From assembly GCF_000367365.1 (NCBI RefSeq), contig NZ_BARF01000092.1, positions 58,816-122,815 on the forward strand: a stretch of 64,000 bases of DNA, read 5' to 3'. The position numbers were made by a program, and so were the translations under genes. Shown here piece after piece: positions 17,554 through 26,995 of the stretch (position 1 is the first letter of the stretch; every line of letters begins with the position of its first letter). Under the pieces are notes generated by a model. It made no database searches, was not told where the DNA came from, and saw nothing but the letters and a program-made list of their open reading frames with translations. The stretch is from Streptomyces prunicolor NBRC 13075. Its GTDB lineage: Bacteria; Actinomycetota; Actinomycetes; Streptomycetales; Streptomycetaceae.

Positions 17554-19071
17554 GTGCCGCAGCAGGTGCAGCGACGCTGTGATCGGTGTGGCTGTCCCCT
17601 GAGCCAGTACAACATGGACACACTCTGTGCCGCCTGCGTTCGCTCACGGACTTGGGAGAAGAACACCCCTTCCGTCCCGGAACACATCTGGAACGACCCA
17701 GATGTGCGAAACGCGTTCGATGCTTGGGATTTTGGCCGGGCCAGCCGCCTCATCCGACTCCACGGTGGTCTCCGTCAGGACGACATGGCCAACCTCACCG
17801 GCCTCAGTCAGGCGTTTCTCTCCATGTTGGAGAAGGGCAATCGCCGCCTCACCAACATCGACAAGATCATCGAGTTCCTCACCGGCCTCGGTGTGCCCCC
17901 GGATCTGGTTGCGCTTCCGCTACCGCATACTTCCGCCCCAGCAGCACAGGAGCGGTCAGCCCAGTTCGCCGGCGACGCTGATCCCAGCCTGCCCTGGACC
18001 GCGGCCCGTATGGTGGCAGCACTGGATACAGCGGCAGGAGGCAGCGCGATGGACCGTCGACGATTCCTCACCGCAAGCGGCGTCGCCCTCACCGCGTTCG
18101 TGAACGCGTGGGACACAGCCGAGGCCGAACCCCTTCATCGAGCTGCGGAGGGAAGTCGCCTCACCAACGACCTTCTTGATGGCCTCCAGCGCACCACCGA
18201 CAGCCTGCGAACTATGGACGCGAGTGACGGCAGCGGCACTCTAACCAGCCTTGGAGACCGTCACCTCCAGTTCCTCAAACAGCTCGCGGAAGAAACGTCG
18301 TACGACGAGGCGACAGGGCGACGGCTCGCGGCGATCATCGCCGACACCGCGGCCCAGACCGGATGGTTCGTCTTCGACTCCGGTGATCGCGACCGCCCAC
18401 TCAGCTACCTCTACGCCGCTCTCCGCGCCGCGAAAGCCTCACAAGACGTACGGCTCGGGGCCGGCGCCCTGTCCTACATAGCCATCCACGGTTACTCCAC
18501 CGGAGCGCCGCATCAAGCCGTCACCGCGGCACAGCGAGCCCGCGACAAGATCAGGAACCTCGGCACGCCTGCACTCGAAGCGATGCTCTTGACTCGACAG
18601 GCCCGCGGGCACGCCAAGCTCGGCGAACGCCAAGCGGCAATCGCCGCGCTCGGTAAAGCCGCTGAGCTGTGCGCCCAAGGCCGCTCGGAACACGACCCGC
18701 ACTGGCTCTATTGGGTCAACGAGGGCGAGATCCACGGACAGGCAGGCAGCTGCTACCTCGACCTCGGCGACCCACGCAGCGCCGTCGACAGCTTCTCGAA
18801 GGCCCGGGAGGCACTCAACCCAACGGACCACCGCACCAGGGGCCTGTTCCTCTCACGCGCCGCAACCGCCCACATCGAGCAGGGAGACCTCGAAGCCGGG
18901 TGCGCCACGGCACACGAAGTCCTTGATCTCGCAGAGAAGCTTCAGTCAGCGCGGTTCGGCAACCACGTCACGAGCATGATCCAGCACCTCCGTCCCGTCG
19001 CCCACAGCCAGTACGTTCATGACGTACTGGAGCGACGCGCTGCCGTGACCACAGCAGGGAGCCGAACTTGA
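17554..19071 (+). CDS. Zinc-ribbon HTH TPR-like regulator, paralogue 1
   Basis: The start is GTG 17554 after GGGGGAGG. The 505-residue protein has three parts. Residues 9-28 are a zinc ribbon (C-x2-C-x12-C-x2-C, CDRCGCPLSQYN then CAAC). Residues ~50-115 are an XRE-type HTH (QDDMANLTGLSQAFLSMLE, then RRLTNIDKI). The remaining ~330 residues are TPR-like alpha repeats, preceded by a DRRRFLTASGVAL segment common in Streptomyces HTH-TPR regulators. The stop overlaps the HAD gene start by 4 bases. A palindrome lies upstream. The likely role is a transcription factor sensing an unknown signal. Confidence 0.8.
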   Translation: MPQQVQRRCDRCGCPLSQYNMDTLCAACVRSRTWEKNTPSVPEHIWNDPDVRNAFDAWDFGRASRLIRLHGGLRQDDMANLTGLSQAFLSMLEKGNRRLTNIDKIIEFLTGLGVPPDLVALPLPHTSAPAAQERSAQFAGDADPSLPWTAARMVAALDTAAGGSAMDRRRFLTASGVALTAFVNAWDTAEAEPLHRAAEGSRLTNDLLDGLQRTTDSLRTMDASDGSGTLTSLGDRHLQFLKQLAEETSYDEATGRRLAAIIADTAAQTGWFVFDSGDRDRPLSYLYAALRAAKASQDVRLGAGALSYIAIHGYSTGAPHQAVTAAQRARDKIRNLGTPALEAMLLTRQARGHAKLGERQAAIAALGKAAELCAQGRSEHDPHWLYWVNEGEIHGQAGSCYLDLGDPRSAVDSFSKAREALNPTDHRTRGLFLSRAATAHIEQGDLEAGCATAHEVLDLAEKLQSARFGNHVTSMIQHLRPVAHSQYVHDVLERRAAVTTAGSRT

Positions 19072-19796
19072 CCGACGCCGGCCAGATCCTCGTGCTCTGG
19101 GATATCGACCGCACTCTGCTGTACGTCGGTGACATCGACCGGCAGGTATATCGGGAGACCTTCGCTGAGGTCGTTGGCCGCCCCGCGGAACGCCTTCCGG
19201 CGCGCGGCACCGGCGTCACCATGCCCCTCGCGATTCGATCCCTACTCATGGACAACGGCGTCCCCGAGGACGCCGTCCCCGGCCTAGTGCCGCGCATGGT
19301 GGAGCTCCTACCGCAGCGCCTCGCCGCGCACTCCGACGACCTTCGTGAGCAAGGCGTGCTCCTGCCCGGCGCCGTGGACGCACTCAAGGCTGTACGCGCA
19401 CAACCAGGCTGCGTACCTACGGTCGTCACGGGGAACCTCAAGCCCAACGCGCTGCTGAAGCTCCAAGCGTTCGGCCTCACCGCGTTCCTAGACGTCGAGG
19501 TCGGCGGTTACTCCTCGGACAACGATCACCGTCCAGCCCTCGTTGGCGTTGCCCAGGAACGAGCTCAGACCAAGTACGCAACGGCATTCACCCGCTCGAA
19601 CACCGTCATCATCGGCGACTCCCTTGAGGATGTCCGCACAGGCCTTGAAGGCGGTGCTCCCGTCATTGGAGTCGCCTCCGGCAAGACCTCCGCCGACCAA
19701 CTGCGCTCGGCAGGAGCCGATGTCGTGCTCGGAAGTCTCGAAGACGTCGCACAGATCTTGGACGCGATCGGAGCAGTGACATTCGAAGGCCCGTGA
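19068..19796 (+). CDS. HAD-superfamily phosphatase-like hydrolase
   Basis: This 242-residue protein has HAD motifs: I, WDIDRTLL (nucleophile Asp and acid/base Asp); II, VVTGN; III, the Lys following in the K-rich stretch; and IV, IIGDSLEDV. It has a helical cap between motifs I and II. It probably removes phosphate from a small metabolite. The start is TTG at 19068, inside the stop of the regulator (TTGA), so it is coupled to paralogue 1; the enzyme may make or clear the signal the regulator senses. The product specificity is unknown. Confidence 0.82.
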   Translation: MTDAGQILVLWDIDRTLLYVGDIDRQVYRETFAEVVGRPAERLPARGTGVTMPLAIRSLLMDNGVPEDAVPGLVPRMVELLPQRLAAHSDDLREQGVLLPGAVDALKAVRAQPGCVPTVVTGNLKPNALLKLQAFGLTAFLDVEVGGYSSDNDHRPALVGVAQERAQTKYATAFTRSNTVIIGDSLEDVRTGLEGGAPVIGVASGKTSADQLRSAGADVVLGSLEDVAQILDAIGAVTFEGP

Positions 19797-19822
19797 CCGC
19801 CGTATAGCAGCCCTCACCTGCA

Positions 19823-19842
19823 TGTATCACCTGCGTGATACA
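19823..19842. promoter_or_regulatory. Perfect 8+4+8 palindrome before regulator 2
   Basis: TGTATCAC and GTGATACA are exact inverted repeats separated by CTGC. The site ends 55 bases before the ATG at 19898, a typical operator position. It is one of the two perfect members of the motif family in this window. Confidence 0.7.
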
Positions 19843-19897
19843 GGATCGCCAGCGCCCGAACGTACGCTGACGTGCGCAGACAAGGAACGGGGGTGCG

Positions 19898-21373
19898 ATG
19901 GGGAAGAACGCTCGCACATGCGCCGACTGTGGATGCCGACTGAGCCAGTACAACCTGGAAGACCGGTGCGCGGCATGCTCCCGCGACAGGCGACTGGATG
20001 CTGACCTCAGCCCCAGCATCCCAGCAGAGGTCTGGATCGGCCTGGACATCCAAAATGCCATCGCCCACTGGGACTTCGGCCTCGCAAGTCGCCTCATCCG
20101 CGAACGAGCGGGGCTCCGGCAGGACGACATGGCGTTCATGACAGGACTCAGCCAGAGCTTTCTGTCGATGCTCGAAGCCGGCAATCGACGCTTGACGAAC
20201 CTCGACAAGGCCGCACGCTTCCTGCAAGGCATCGGAACCCCGGACGCCTTGCTAGCCCCACCATTCCGCGAACACCAAGACCCCTCTATGCCTGCCCAGA
20301 TCCAGCACTCCGGGACTGATCGTGATAGCACACGGCCAGCGGCGCGCGACAACCCAGACCTAAGCGATCTGGCAGCGCAGGCCGCGGTGCAGTCGCTGCA
20401 CTTCACGGACGAGATCGCCAAGACCAACGTGAGCGATGTCGAGCTTGAGGGCCTTGAGTTCACGCTTACACAGATCGCCAGCGACTACGTCCATGCTCCC
20501 TTGCGCCGGATCTTCACCGACCTCGTCACGACACGTGACCGTCTCTTCGCGCTGCTGACCGGCCGTCAGCCGGCCGGGCAAACCCGCGAACTTCTCCTCC
20601 TCGCCGGCACGAGTTGCCTTCTGCTCGCGCACGCGTCACAGAATCTCGGTGACGAAGACGCCGCAATCGCGCAACTGCAGACGGCTTGGTCGTTCGCGGA
20701 ACAGGCAGACCACAACGACCTACGGGCCTGGGTCAAAGGCACAGCGGCACTCATCGCGGAATGGTCCACTCGGCGGCAGACGGCTCTCGACTACACGCGT
20801 CAGGCGATCCAACTGGCACCAGGTGGGCAGACCCGTATCCGCATCGCGGCAATCGAAGCCAGAGCGGCGGCACGCATCGGGGACCGCACCACGGCCATGG
20901 GCGCGCTCGAGAACCTCCACCGTGCCCGGGAGCAGAGTGCGGCTCCCGACGCTCTCACCCGTTTTGGAGGCCTCCTCACGTTTCCCGAGGCGAAGCAGGA
21001 GTACTACATCGGGGGAACCTTCGCTCTACTCGGAGAGCACCAGCGGGCCGAACAGCACGCCTCCACGGCCATCGAGTTGTACGAGAACGGCCCCAAGGAG
21101 CACCGGTCATACGGTGACGAGGCCCTGGCCCGCCTGGACATCGTCACCGCGCGCATCATGGCAGGAGAAATCGACGGAGCCGGTGAGCAACTCCAGCCCA
21201 TCCTGGAACTCCCGGCGGACCGGCGGATCCGGCAACTCGGCGACGCCATGCGGGGAGTGACTAGGCTGCTTGAGGAACCGCGGCTCGCACGTAGCCCAGT
21301 CGCCCGTGAAATAGCGGACGCAACCCGCGGCTACCAAGCGATCAACACCCGAACGAAGGCCCTCGCCCCATGA
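19898..21373 (+). CDS. Zinc-ribbon HTH TPR-like regulator, paralogue 2
   Basis: This 491-residue protein has the same architecture as the one at 17554: a zinc ribbon at residues 8-27 (CADCGCRLSQYN, CAAC), an HTH (QDDMAFMTGLSQSFLSMLE, NRRLTNLDKA) and a long TPR-like alpha-helical region without the DRRRFL segment. The ATG lacks a strong ribosome site (GGAACGGGGG upstream). A perfect palindrome sits 55 bases upstream, consistent with autoregulation. The stop overlaps the start of the kinase-like gene by 4 bases. Confidence 0.8.
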   Translation: MGKNARTCADCGCRLSQYNLEDRCAACSRDRRLDADLSPSIPAEVWIGLDIQNAIAHWDFGLASRLIRERAGLRQDDMAFMTGLSQSFLSMLEAGNRRLTNLDKAARFLQGIGTPDALLAPPFREHQDPSMPAQIQHSGTDRDSTRPAARDNPDLSDLAAQAAVQSLHFTDEIAKTNVSDVELEGLEFTLTQIASDYVHAPLRRIFTDLVTTRDRLFALLTGRQPAGQTRELLLLAGTSCLLLAHASQNLGDEDAAIAQLQTAWSFAEQADHNDLRAWVKGTAALIAEWSTRRQTALDYTRQAIQLAPGGQTRIRIAAIEARAAARIGDRTTAMGALENLHRAREQSAAPDALTRFGGLLTFPEAKQEYYIGGTFALLGEHQRAEQHASTAIELYENGPKEHRSYGDEALARLDIVTARIMAGEIDGAGEQLQPILELPADRRIRQLGDAMRGVTRLLEEPRLARSPVAREIADATRGYQAINTRTKALAP

Positions 21374-22245
21374 CCACGACGGTCTCACCCGAGTTCGCGG
21401 CCCGCATGGCCTCCCGGGCGGCCGGCCTCGCAGAACAGCCCCTTACCCAGCTCCACCAACACGCCACCTCCGTGTTCCTGCTCACCAAAGAAGACGTGGT
21501 CGTACGCGTCAGTCCCGGCTCCCAGCAGAAGCGCCTGGAAACGGCCGTGTCTCTGACCCGGTGGCTCGTCGCCAACGCCTTCCCAGCGACAGAACCCTTG
21601 GCTGTCCCACAACCAGTGGCGTACGACCCGTACGTTGTGACCTTCTGGCGCCACTATCCACAGCCTGAGGACGATGCACCGCCCGTCGGACGGCTGGGCA
21701 AGCTACTCCGTGACCTCCACGACCTGCCGTCACCTCCGGTGTCCCTGCCCCAGTTTCTGCCGCTCGCCTCGCTCAAGAACACTGTGGACTCCAGCACCTA
21801 CCTGGATTCAGGTCGCCGAACGTGGCTGACCGAACGGCGAGACGCTCTTCTGGAAGAGTACGAATGCCTGGACTTCCCACTCGGCCATGGACATATCCAC
21901 GGCGACGCATATCCCGGCAATACCCTTTGGGCACATCGGGACGTCCGGCTCGGCGACTGGGATGAAGCGGCCATTGGGCCACGAGAGGTCGATCTGGCTA
22001 ACACATTCCAAGGAACTCGTTTCGGGCGTACCGCCGAAGAGCTGGATGCATTCAGCTCTCAGTACGGATACGACATCAGGCACTGGCCCGGACTCCAGAT
22101 TCTCTGTGAGATCCGGGACCTGCACACGCTCGGCTCGTACATCCGACGCGCCGATCGCGGAGATGCCGCTGCCGCACGGCAGTTGTCGTATCGCATCGAG
22201 ACCCTGAGAAGCCGCGACGACCAAGCCCAGTGGGCAGTCGGCTGA
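21370..22245 (+). CDS. APH-fold kinase coupled to regulator 2
   Basis: This 291-residue protein has an APH/choline-kinase catalytic core: lysine strand EDVVVRVSPG, catalytic loop HIHGDAYPGNTLW and metal Asp in RLGDWDEAAIGPREVDLA. It probably phosphorylates a small molecule. ATGA overlap with the regulator shows strict coupling. It converges on the D-amino-acid oxidase gene with a 31-base gap, with no obvious terminator between them. Confidence 0.78.
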   Translation: MTTTVSPEFAARMASRAAGLAEQPLTQLHQHATSVFLLTKEDVVVRVSPGSQQKRLETAVSLTRWLVANAFPATEPLAVPQPVAYDPYVVTFWRHYPQPEDDAPPVGRLGKLLRDLHDLPSPPVSLPQFLPLASLKNTVDSSTYLDSGRRTWLTERRDALLEEYECLDFPLGHGHIHGDAYPGNTLWAHRDVRLGDWDEAAIGPREVDLANTFQGTRFGRTAEELDAFSSQYGYDIRHWPGLQILCEIRDLHTLGSYIRRADRGDAAAARQLSYRIETLRSRDDQAQWAVG

Positions 22246-22276
22246 CATACTCGCCGGCTTGGAGGGTGAGCCACTC

Positions 22277-23239
22277 TCACGGGGCCATCGCCGCGGCTAC
22301 CAACGCGGCGATCTCGCCCGCGCAGCCCCACGACAAGGTGACGCCACTGCCGCCGTGCCCGTAGTTGTGGAACACCATGGCACCGTTCGCGAGGCCCTCC
22401 GCCTCGACCCGAACTTCAACGCGTGTCGGCCGGGCTCCCACTCGATGGGCGATAACCTGCGCCGTCGCCAATGCAGGCTCGATCTCAGCGCACCGGTCGA
22501 CAATGGCCCGGGCCGTTTCGGGATCATCCCGCAGATCACCTTCACCGTCGATCGCGCTGCCGCCAAGCACGACGGTCCCGCCGTGCGGGTAGATGCACAG
22601 AAGATCGGGCGACAGACCTGTGTCCTCGGAGAAGAACTCTGTAATGCCCGGGTTTTTCACGACCACATGCTGACCGCGGATCGGTCGGACACCGGGGTCA
22701 CCAGCGAGATCTCCGCCTGCCAGGCCGGCGCAGTTGATGATCGCGGATGCGCGTTCGACCGCATCGAGGGATTGGATCGTCGCCCGCTCAACGACTCCCC
22801 CCACCTGCTGGAAGCGGTCCAACAGGTACTGCAGGTAGACCGGCATGTCGATGAGCGGCACCGTGAACCGATAGCCACTCGCGAAGCCGACTGGTAGCTC
22901 ATCCGGCGCGCAGGTGCGGAAATTGGGCAGCAGACCGCTCCATGGGGGTGCTGGCACGTTGGTCCGGGCCGCCTCGATCCCGCTGACCATCCGTACTCCT
23001 GTCGCGGGATCGTCGCTCAGAGCCTCGAAGGCGCTCAGAGAAGCGAGACTCCAGTCGCGCACGCGCTCCCAGGGCTCAACCAGATATGGCCCCCACATCG
23101 CCCCGGCCGCCAGCGATGTCACACCAGGAACTTCCTCCGCCACGAGACGTACGGGGTGACCCGCTTCGAGGAGCGCGACCCCGGTCGTGAGACCGGAGAC
23201 GCCGGCGCCGATGATGACGATCGTCCGCTCTGCTGTCAT
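22277..23239 (-). CDS. D-amino-acid oxidase-like FAD enzyme
   Basis: This 320-residue flavoprotein starts AERTIVIIGAGVSGLTTG, a Rossmann FAD site (G-x-G-x2-G). It ends with HNYGHGGSGVTLSWG, the second FAD-contact region of the DAAO family, and carries the internal Arg/Tyr segment IAHRVGARPTRVEVR that positions the substrate carboxylate. The expected reaction is oxidative deamination of a D-amino acid or a similar amine, with peroxide release. The start overlaps the stop of the upstream regulator (ATGA), so it belongs to the same regulator-enzyme pattern as the genes on either side, but on the opposite strand. Confidence 0.85.
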   Translation of the reverse strand: MTAERTIVIIGAGVSGLTTGVALLEAGHPVRLVAEEVPGVTSLAAGAMWGPYLVEPWERVRDWSLASLSAFEALSDDPATGVRMVSGIEAARTNVPAPPWSGLLPNFRTCAPDELPVGFASGYRFTVPLIDMPVYLQYLLDRFQQVGGVVERATIQSLDAVERASAIINCAGLAGGDLAGDPGVRPIRGQHVVVKNPGITEFFSEDTGLSPDLLCIYPHGGTVVLGGSAIDGEGDLRDDPETARAIVDRCAEIEPALATAQVIAHRVGARPTRVEVRVEAEGLANGAMVFHNYGHGGSGVTLSWGCAGEIAALVAAAMAP

Positions 23240-24696
23240 GCCCCGACCGTATCCGTCCGACCTGGCCCCGTTCCGGGATACGTCCGCAGGCTCTCCTCCA
23301 ACTCGGGCAGGAACGTGCCGACATGCGGATTTCGCTGCCGCCGACGCAACTCGACAGCCAACTGCTGAAGGAGTTCGGTGCTGCGCGGCGAGCGGACCGT
23401 CTCCAGGCGCGCCACCGCGGTCCTCGCGATGTCGCAGGAGCGTTCCAGCTCGCCCGAGGTGCTGTAGCCCAGCGCGAGCCAGGCGCCTTCGAACAGGGCT
23501 CTTCGCTGGCTCGGATCTCCCTTGCTCACCCTGTGCGCCCCCGTCTCGACGAGTTCCGCGCCGCGCCGTACCAGGCCGCGACCAGCCGACCGGTTCCCCT
23601 CCTGCACCGTCGAGCGGCCCAGGTTGATCGTCGAGTAACCAGTCTGACATTCCAGGTGGTTGGGCGTGAGGAAGTACATCCACCGCGGCTCGGTTTCAAT
23701 CCCCGATCGCGTCTCGATCAGTTCGCGCGCCGTTCCGCTGGCCCGTTCGAAGTCTGCCGTCCGTCCAGCAGCGGCGTACCCGTGCGCGAGTCGGGAGAGA
23801 ACCGACGCACGTACGCTGGCGGTTCCACCGCTGCTTGCCCGCCACGCAGCCTCGCCCAAGGTGATCGCGTCCGCGGGATGGCGCCGGCTGGACGCCTGAA
23901 ACGACATGTCGGCCAGGATGTGCGCGCACAGCTGTCTGTCGTTGACCTGGTGCGCTGCTCTGAGTGCGGTGACGAAATACCGTTGAGCGAGACCGTGGTG
24001 AGCGGAGTCGAAGGCCATCCAGCCGGCGAGCTGCCCGATCTCGGCGAAGGCGCGGATCAGACGGATGGTCGCGGTCTCGGGAAACCCTCCCTCGTGCAGC
24101 AACAGACCGACTGCCCGGAACTGAGCCCCGACGTATGGGAGATGGCGTGCGCCGCCGTTGGCGTCGTCGAGAAGTTGCAGCAACGGCAGGTTGTGCTCGA
24201 CCTGGGCGACGAGAGGATCGGACGACCCGTCGTCTGTGATCCTCGGAGCGAAGTCGCCATGCCCTGCTGTTCCGTTGAGGTATTGAGAGATCGCCGCGAG
24301 CAGCCCTGACCCCGAGATAGCCAGGAAACGACGGCGGTCAACAAGCCCGCCAAGCACCCAGTCCTCCACGATGTGATCAAGCCCCTTGACGGTCCACGGG
24401 TGATCCAATCCTGAATCCGCGGCCAGCAGCACGGGAGAGTCCAGCGCCTTGCCCCGCCACAGGTGCCCAACGGAGACGGGGCGACCCAGCTCCTGTGACA
24501 GAACGTACGCCGTCATCGCAGGCAAGGGCGAGCGCGGTACACCACCCGCATCTCGCCAGTGGTACGGCGCGGACTCGGCAACCGTCCCTGCTCCGAAGAC
24601 ACGGTTCAGTCTTCGAGCGAGAGCCTTGGGACTCCAGCCGAGCTCATCGAGGCATTCCGACAGCACCACGTTGTGCCTGCTGTTCGCCTCCGACAT
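23236..24696 (-). CDS. Streptomyces HTH/TPR-like regulator paired with DAAO
   Basis: I chose ATG 24696 (MSEANSRHNVV) over the adjacent GTG because GGGAGGG is then seven bases away; the product has 486 residues. The N-terminal ~100 residues form a divergent helical DNA-binding-like domain (LDELGWSPKALARRLNRV). It is followed by a VDRRRFLAISGSGLLAA segment and TPR-like repeats. It has no zinc ribbon, unlike the flanking paralogues. It is divergent from the gene at 24945 and shares a 248-base promoter region with it. It is coupled to the oxidase gene by a 4-base overlap. Confidence 0.75.
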   Translation of the reverse strand: MSEANSRHNVVLSECLDELGWSPKALARRLNRVFGAGTVAESAPYHWRDAGGVPRSPLPAMTAYVLSQELGRPVSVGHLWRGKALDSPVLLAADSGLDHPWTVKGLDHIVEDWVLGGLVDRRRFLAISGSGLLAAISQYLNGTAGHGDFAPRITDDGSSDPLVAQVEHNLPLLQLLDDANGGARHLPYVGAQFRAVGLLLHEGGFPETATIRLIRAFAEIGQLAGWMAFDSAHHGLAQRYFVTALRAAHQVNDRQLCAHILADMSFQASSRRHPADAITLGEAAWRASSGGTASVRASVLSRLAHGYAAAGRTADFERASGTARELIETRSGIETEPRWMYFLTPNHLECQTGYSTINLGRSTVQEGNRSAGRGLVRRGAELVETGAHRVSKGDPSQRRALFEGAWLALGYSTSGELERSCDIARTAVARLETVRSPRSTELLQQLAVELRRRQRNPHVGTFLPELEESLRTYPGTGPGRTDTVGA

Positions 24697-24944
24697 TCCC
24701 ACTCCCTCCCTCCGACGATCGCCACGTGCCTCTGCTCGGGCATTCCCACGATTCAGCTCGATCCATCAACGGGGCCCAAAGTTGACCGAGTTGACTGCCT
24801 GATGCCCTGCATGGAACCCGCCCCTGTGCGGTGTCCTAGTGCTTCGGGTTACGAACGTCGTCTCTATGCCCAAGGGCGGACAGGGCAGCGGCTCAGAGCC
24901 CATGTGGACCTGCGCATCCATCCGGACTCAAGGAGTGACCGTCC

Positions 24945-25421
24945 GTGCTGGCCGGACAATTCGCCGACGCACGACCTTCAGGTTCCACTCGCCGTTGCGC
25001 CAACTGCGCAACCCGCTTGAACAGGTACAACGACGGGCTTCGTTGCTTCGCATGCAGTCGGGGCGTCAGCCTGCCAGAGGCCGCCGTGCCCGCGATTCCG
25101 CCGGATGTGTGGAGCGATCGCGAAGTGCAGCAGGCCCTGGTCGAACGCGACTTTGGTGCACTCTGTCTTCGTGTCCGCGGATTGACGTGTATGCGCCAAG
25201 AGGACCTGGTACTGATGACAGGGCTGAGTCAGCCGTTCCTGTCGATGCTCGAATCGGGCCGCCGCAAGCTCACCAACATCGACAAGATCGTTGACCTCCT
25301 TGCGGGTCTCAAGGTGCCGGAAGAGCTCGCTGGCCTCATGCTTCGCAAGCCCAACTCGTATGGCGCAGGGGGCGTTGGAGTCGACATCCCCAGGGAGAAT
25401 CCGGCGCCAAATGATCGATGA
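24945..25421 (+). CDS. Short zinc-ribbon HTH regulator, paralogue 3
   Basis: This 158-residue protein has only the N-terminal half of the large paralogues: a zinc ribbon at residues 18-37 (CANCATRLNRYN, CFAC), an HTH (MRQEDLVLMTGLSQPFLSML, RRKLTNIDKI) and a short tail. It has no TPR region, so if it regulates it must do so without that sensor, perhaps as a competitor or heterodimer partner. The GTG start follows AAGGAG by nine bases. A perfect palindrome begins 58 bases downstream of its stop. Confidence 0.75.
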   Translation: MLAGQFADARPSGSTRRCANCATRLNRYNDGLRCFACSRGVSLPEAAVPAIPPDVWSDREVQQALVERDFGALCLRVRGLTCMRQEDLVLMTGLSQPFLSMLESGRRKLTNIDKIVDLLAGLKVPEELAGLMLRKPNSYGAGGVGVDIPRENPAPNDR

Positions 25422-25479
25422 CCCTCAACGTCACCATGGGCACGTCGCTGATCCCTCCGAGTCGACGCTACTGCAGCGG

Positions 25480-25499
25480 GATATCACTCTCGTGATATC
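25480..25499. promoter_or_regulatory. Perfect 8+4+8 palindrome in the regulator island
   Basis: GATATCAC and GTGATATC are exact inverted repeats around TCTC. It lies between short paralogue 3 and the HTH/TPR regulator at 25763, and just before a small reading frame at 25509. It is the second perfect member of the motif family. Confidence 0.65.
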
Positions 25500-25508
25500 A
25501 CCGGCGAG

Positions 25509-25619
25509 ATGAAGTACCACCCGCGCCCGCGCACGTGCGCCTCGCTGGTCGAAGCAGTTCGAGCCCGCCGCTGCCAACGGGAACTCCGAAACCTCGGCTT
25601 CGACGCCCTGGACTCGTAG
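25509..25619 (+). CDS. Candidate 36-residue basic small protein
   Basis: ATG 25509 opens 36 codons to TAG 25617. The product begins with MKYHPRPRTCASLVEAVR and is rich in Arg with two Cys. There is no clear ribosome site, and the ATG is only 10 bases from the palindrome. It would have to be read from a leaderless or very short transcript. It may be chance. Confidence 0.25.
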   Translation: MKYHPRPRTCASLVEAVRARRCQRELRNLGFDALDS

Positions 25620-25762
25620 GCGTGGCCGGACGAAGTGTCCGGCCAGTTCTAGGCCCGAGAGCGGATGTTGAACATGGCACCGCAGCCCGAATCGCTTCCT
25701 GATCTCGCGGACTGCTCGGCCGCTACCTTGAATGACGGAGCAAAGTTGGGGAGGCAGCGTGC

Positions 25763-26995
25763 ATGCGTGGTCTTGGTGATCACCTCAGCATCGGAGAGCG
25801 GATCGCGTTCTACCGCGAGCGCCGGGGCTACACGCAGCCCGTTCTTGCTGGCCTCGTCGGGCACAGTACCGACTGGCTGTCGAAGATCGAGCGAGGAGTG
25901 CGGAAGCCGCCGCGAATCGACAAGCTCGCTGAACTCGCTCGTGTACTGCGTGTCCCGCTCGGCGACTTGATGGGTCAGCCCGTCCTCCTGGAGGACGAGG
26001 AAAAGCAGATGGACGACGTGCCGGCGGTCCGCGATGCGCTGATGAGCCCTCGACGGCTCTCCAAGCTGCTCTTCGGTTCGACGGCGGAACGGCAGCTGCC
26101 TCGACCGGATCAGGCGCAGGTCTTCGTCGAGCGCAGTTGGGGCGACTACCAAGCCGGCGTTCTTGGCGACGTCATCGCCGCCCTGCCAGGTCTGCTGAGA
26201 ACCGCCCAGGAGCTGGAAGACCTTCCGCCCGGTGATCAGCGGCGACGCGGCCTTGCCATCTCAGCCCGTACACATCACCTGGCGGCAACCACCCTCGCCA
26301 AGGTCGGCGAGTCCGACTTGTCGTGGCTCGCGGCCGAACGAGCCATGCGGGCCGCCGACGAATCCGAGGACCCGCTATCGCTCGTCTCCGCCGCCCGCTC
26401 CGGTACGCACGCGCTGCTGGCCAACGGGCGATATGAGGACGCCCTCGAACTCGGCGATACCGCAGCGGCCTGGCTCGCCAGTCAGGTTCACGACGATGAC
26501 CCGGCCGCCTTGAGCCTGCTTGGCATGATTCATCTGCGAGCTGCTGTGGCCGCCGCACGTCACCAGGATCGAAACACCGCCAACTCCCTGCTGGAGAAAG
26601 CGCAGCGGCTCGCCGACCGGCTCGGTTCCGACGAGAACCACTGGCATACGTGCTTCGGTCCGACGAACGTCGAGCTGCACCGGCTGTCGATCGAGCTTGA
26701 CCTGGAGAACATCCCGTACGTCGTCGAGCATGGCGGCATTGACGTTTCCTGCATGCCAGCGGAACGTGCCGTGTCTCACCGCATCGACTATGCCCGCGGC
26801 CTCTGCCTCAGAGGTCGAGTCGATGAGTCCTTCAGCGAACTGCGGGAAGCCGAACGCGCTTCGCCGCAACTCGTGCGGAACAATCCACGTGTACGCGAGA
26901 CCCTTCGCGACCTGAGGAAGCAGTCCCCGGTCACGGGTGGCAGCCACTCGTCCGAGCTGCTGGCCATGGCCCAACGATGCAGGGCGGTGCTGTGA
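25763..26995 (+). CDS. XRE HTH/TPR-like regulator paired with flavoprotein
   Basis: This 410-residue protein has an XRE-type HTH at residues ~10-65 (GERIAFYRERRGYTQ, LAGLVGHSTDWLSKIERG, RIDKLAELARVLRV), a linker, then TPR-like alpha repeats. The ATG follows GGGGAGG by eight bases. It has no zinc ribbon. It resembles the regulator at 29351 over its full length (shared MRG..DHL..G start and TPR layout), so the two are paralogues. The stop overlaps the next start (GTGA). Confidence 0.82.
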   Translation: MRGLGDHLSIGERIAFYRERRGYTQPVLAGLVGHSTDWLSKIERGVRKPPRIDKLAELARVLRVPLGDLMGQPVLLEDEEKQMDDVPAVRDALMSPRRLSKLLFGSTAERQLPRPDQAQVFVERSWGDYQAGVLGDVIAALPGLLRTAQELEDLPPGDQRRRGLAISARTHHLAATTLAKVGESDLSWLAAERAMRAADESEDPLSLVSAARSGTHALLANGRYEDALELGDTAAAWLASQVHDDDPAALSLLGMIHLRAAVAAARHQDRNTANSLLEKAQRLADRLGSDENHWHTCFGPTNVELHRLSIELDLENIPYVVEHGGIDVSCMPAERAVSHRIDYARGLCLRGRVDESFSELREAERASPQLVRNNPRVRETLRDLRKQSPVTGGSHSSELLAMAQRCRAVL

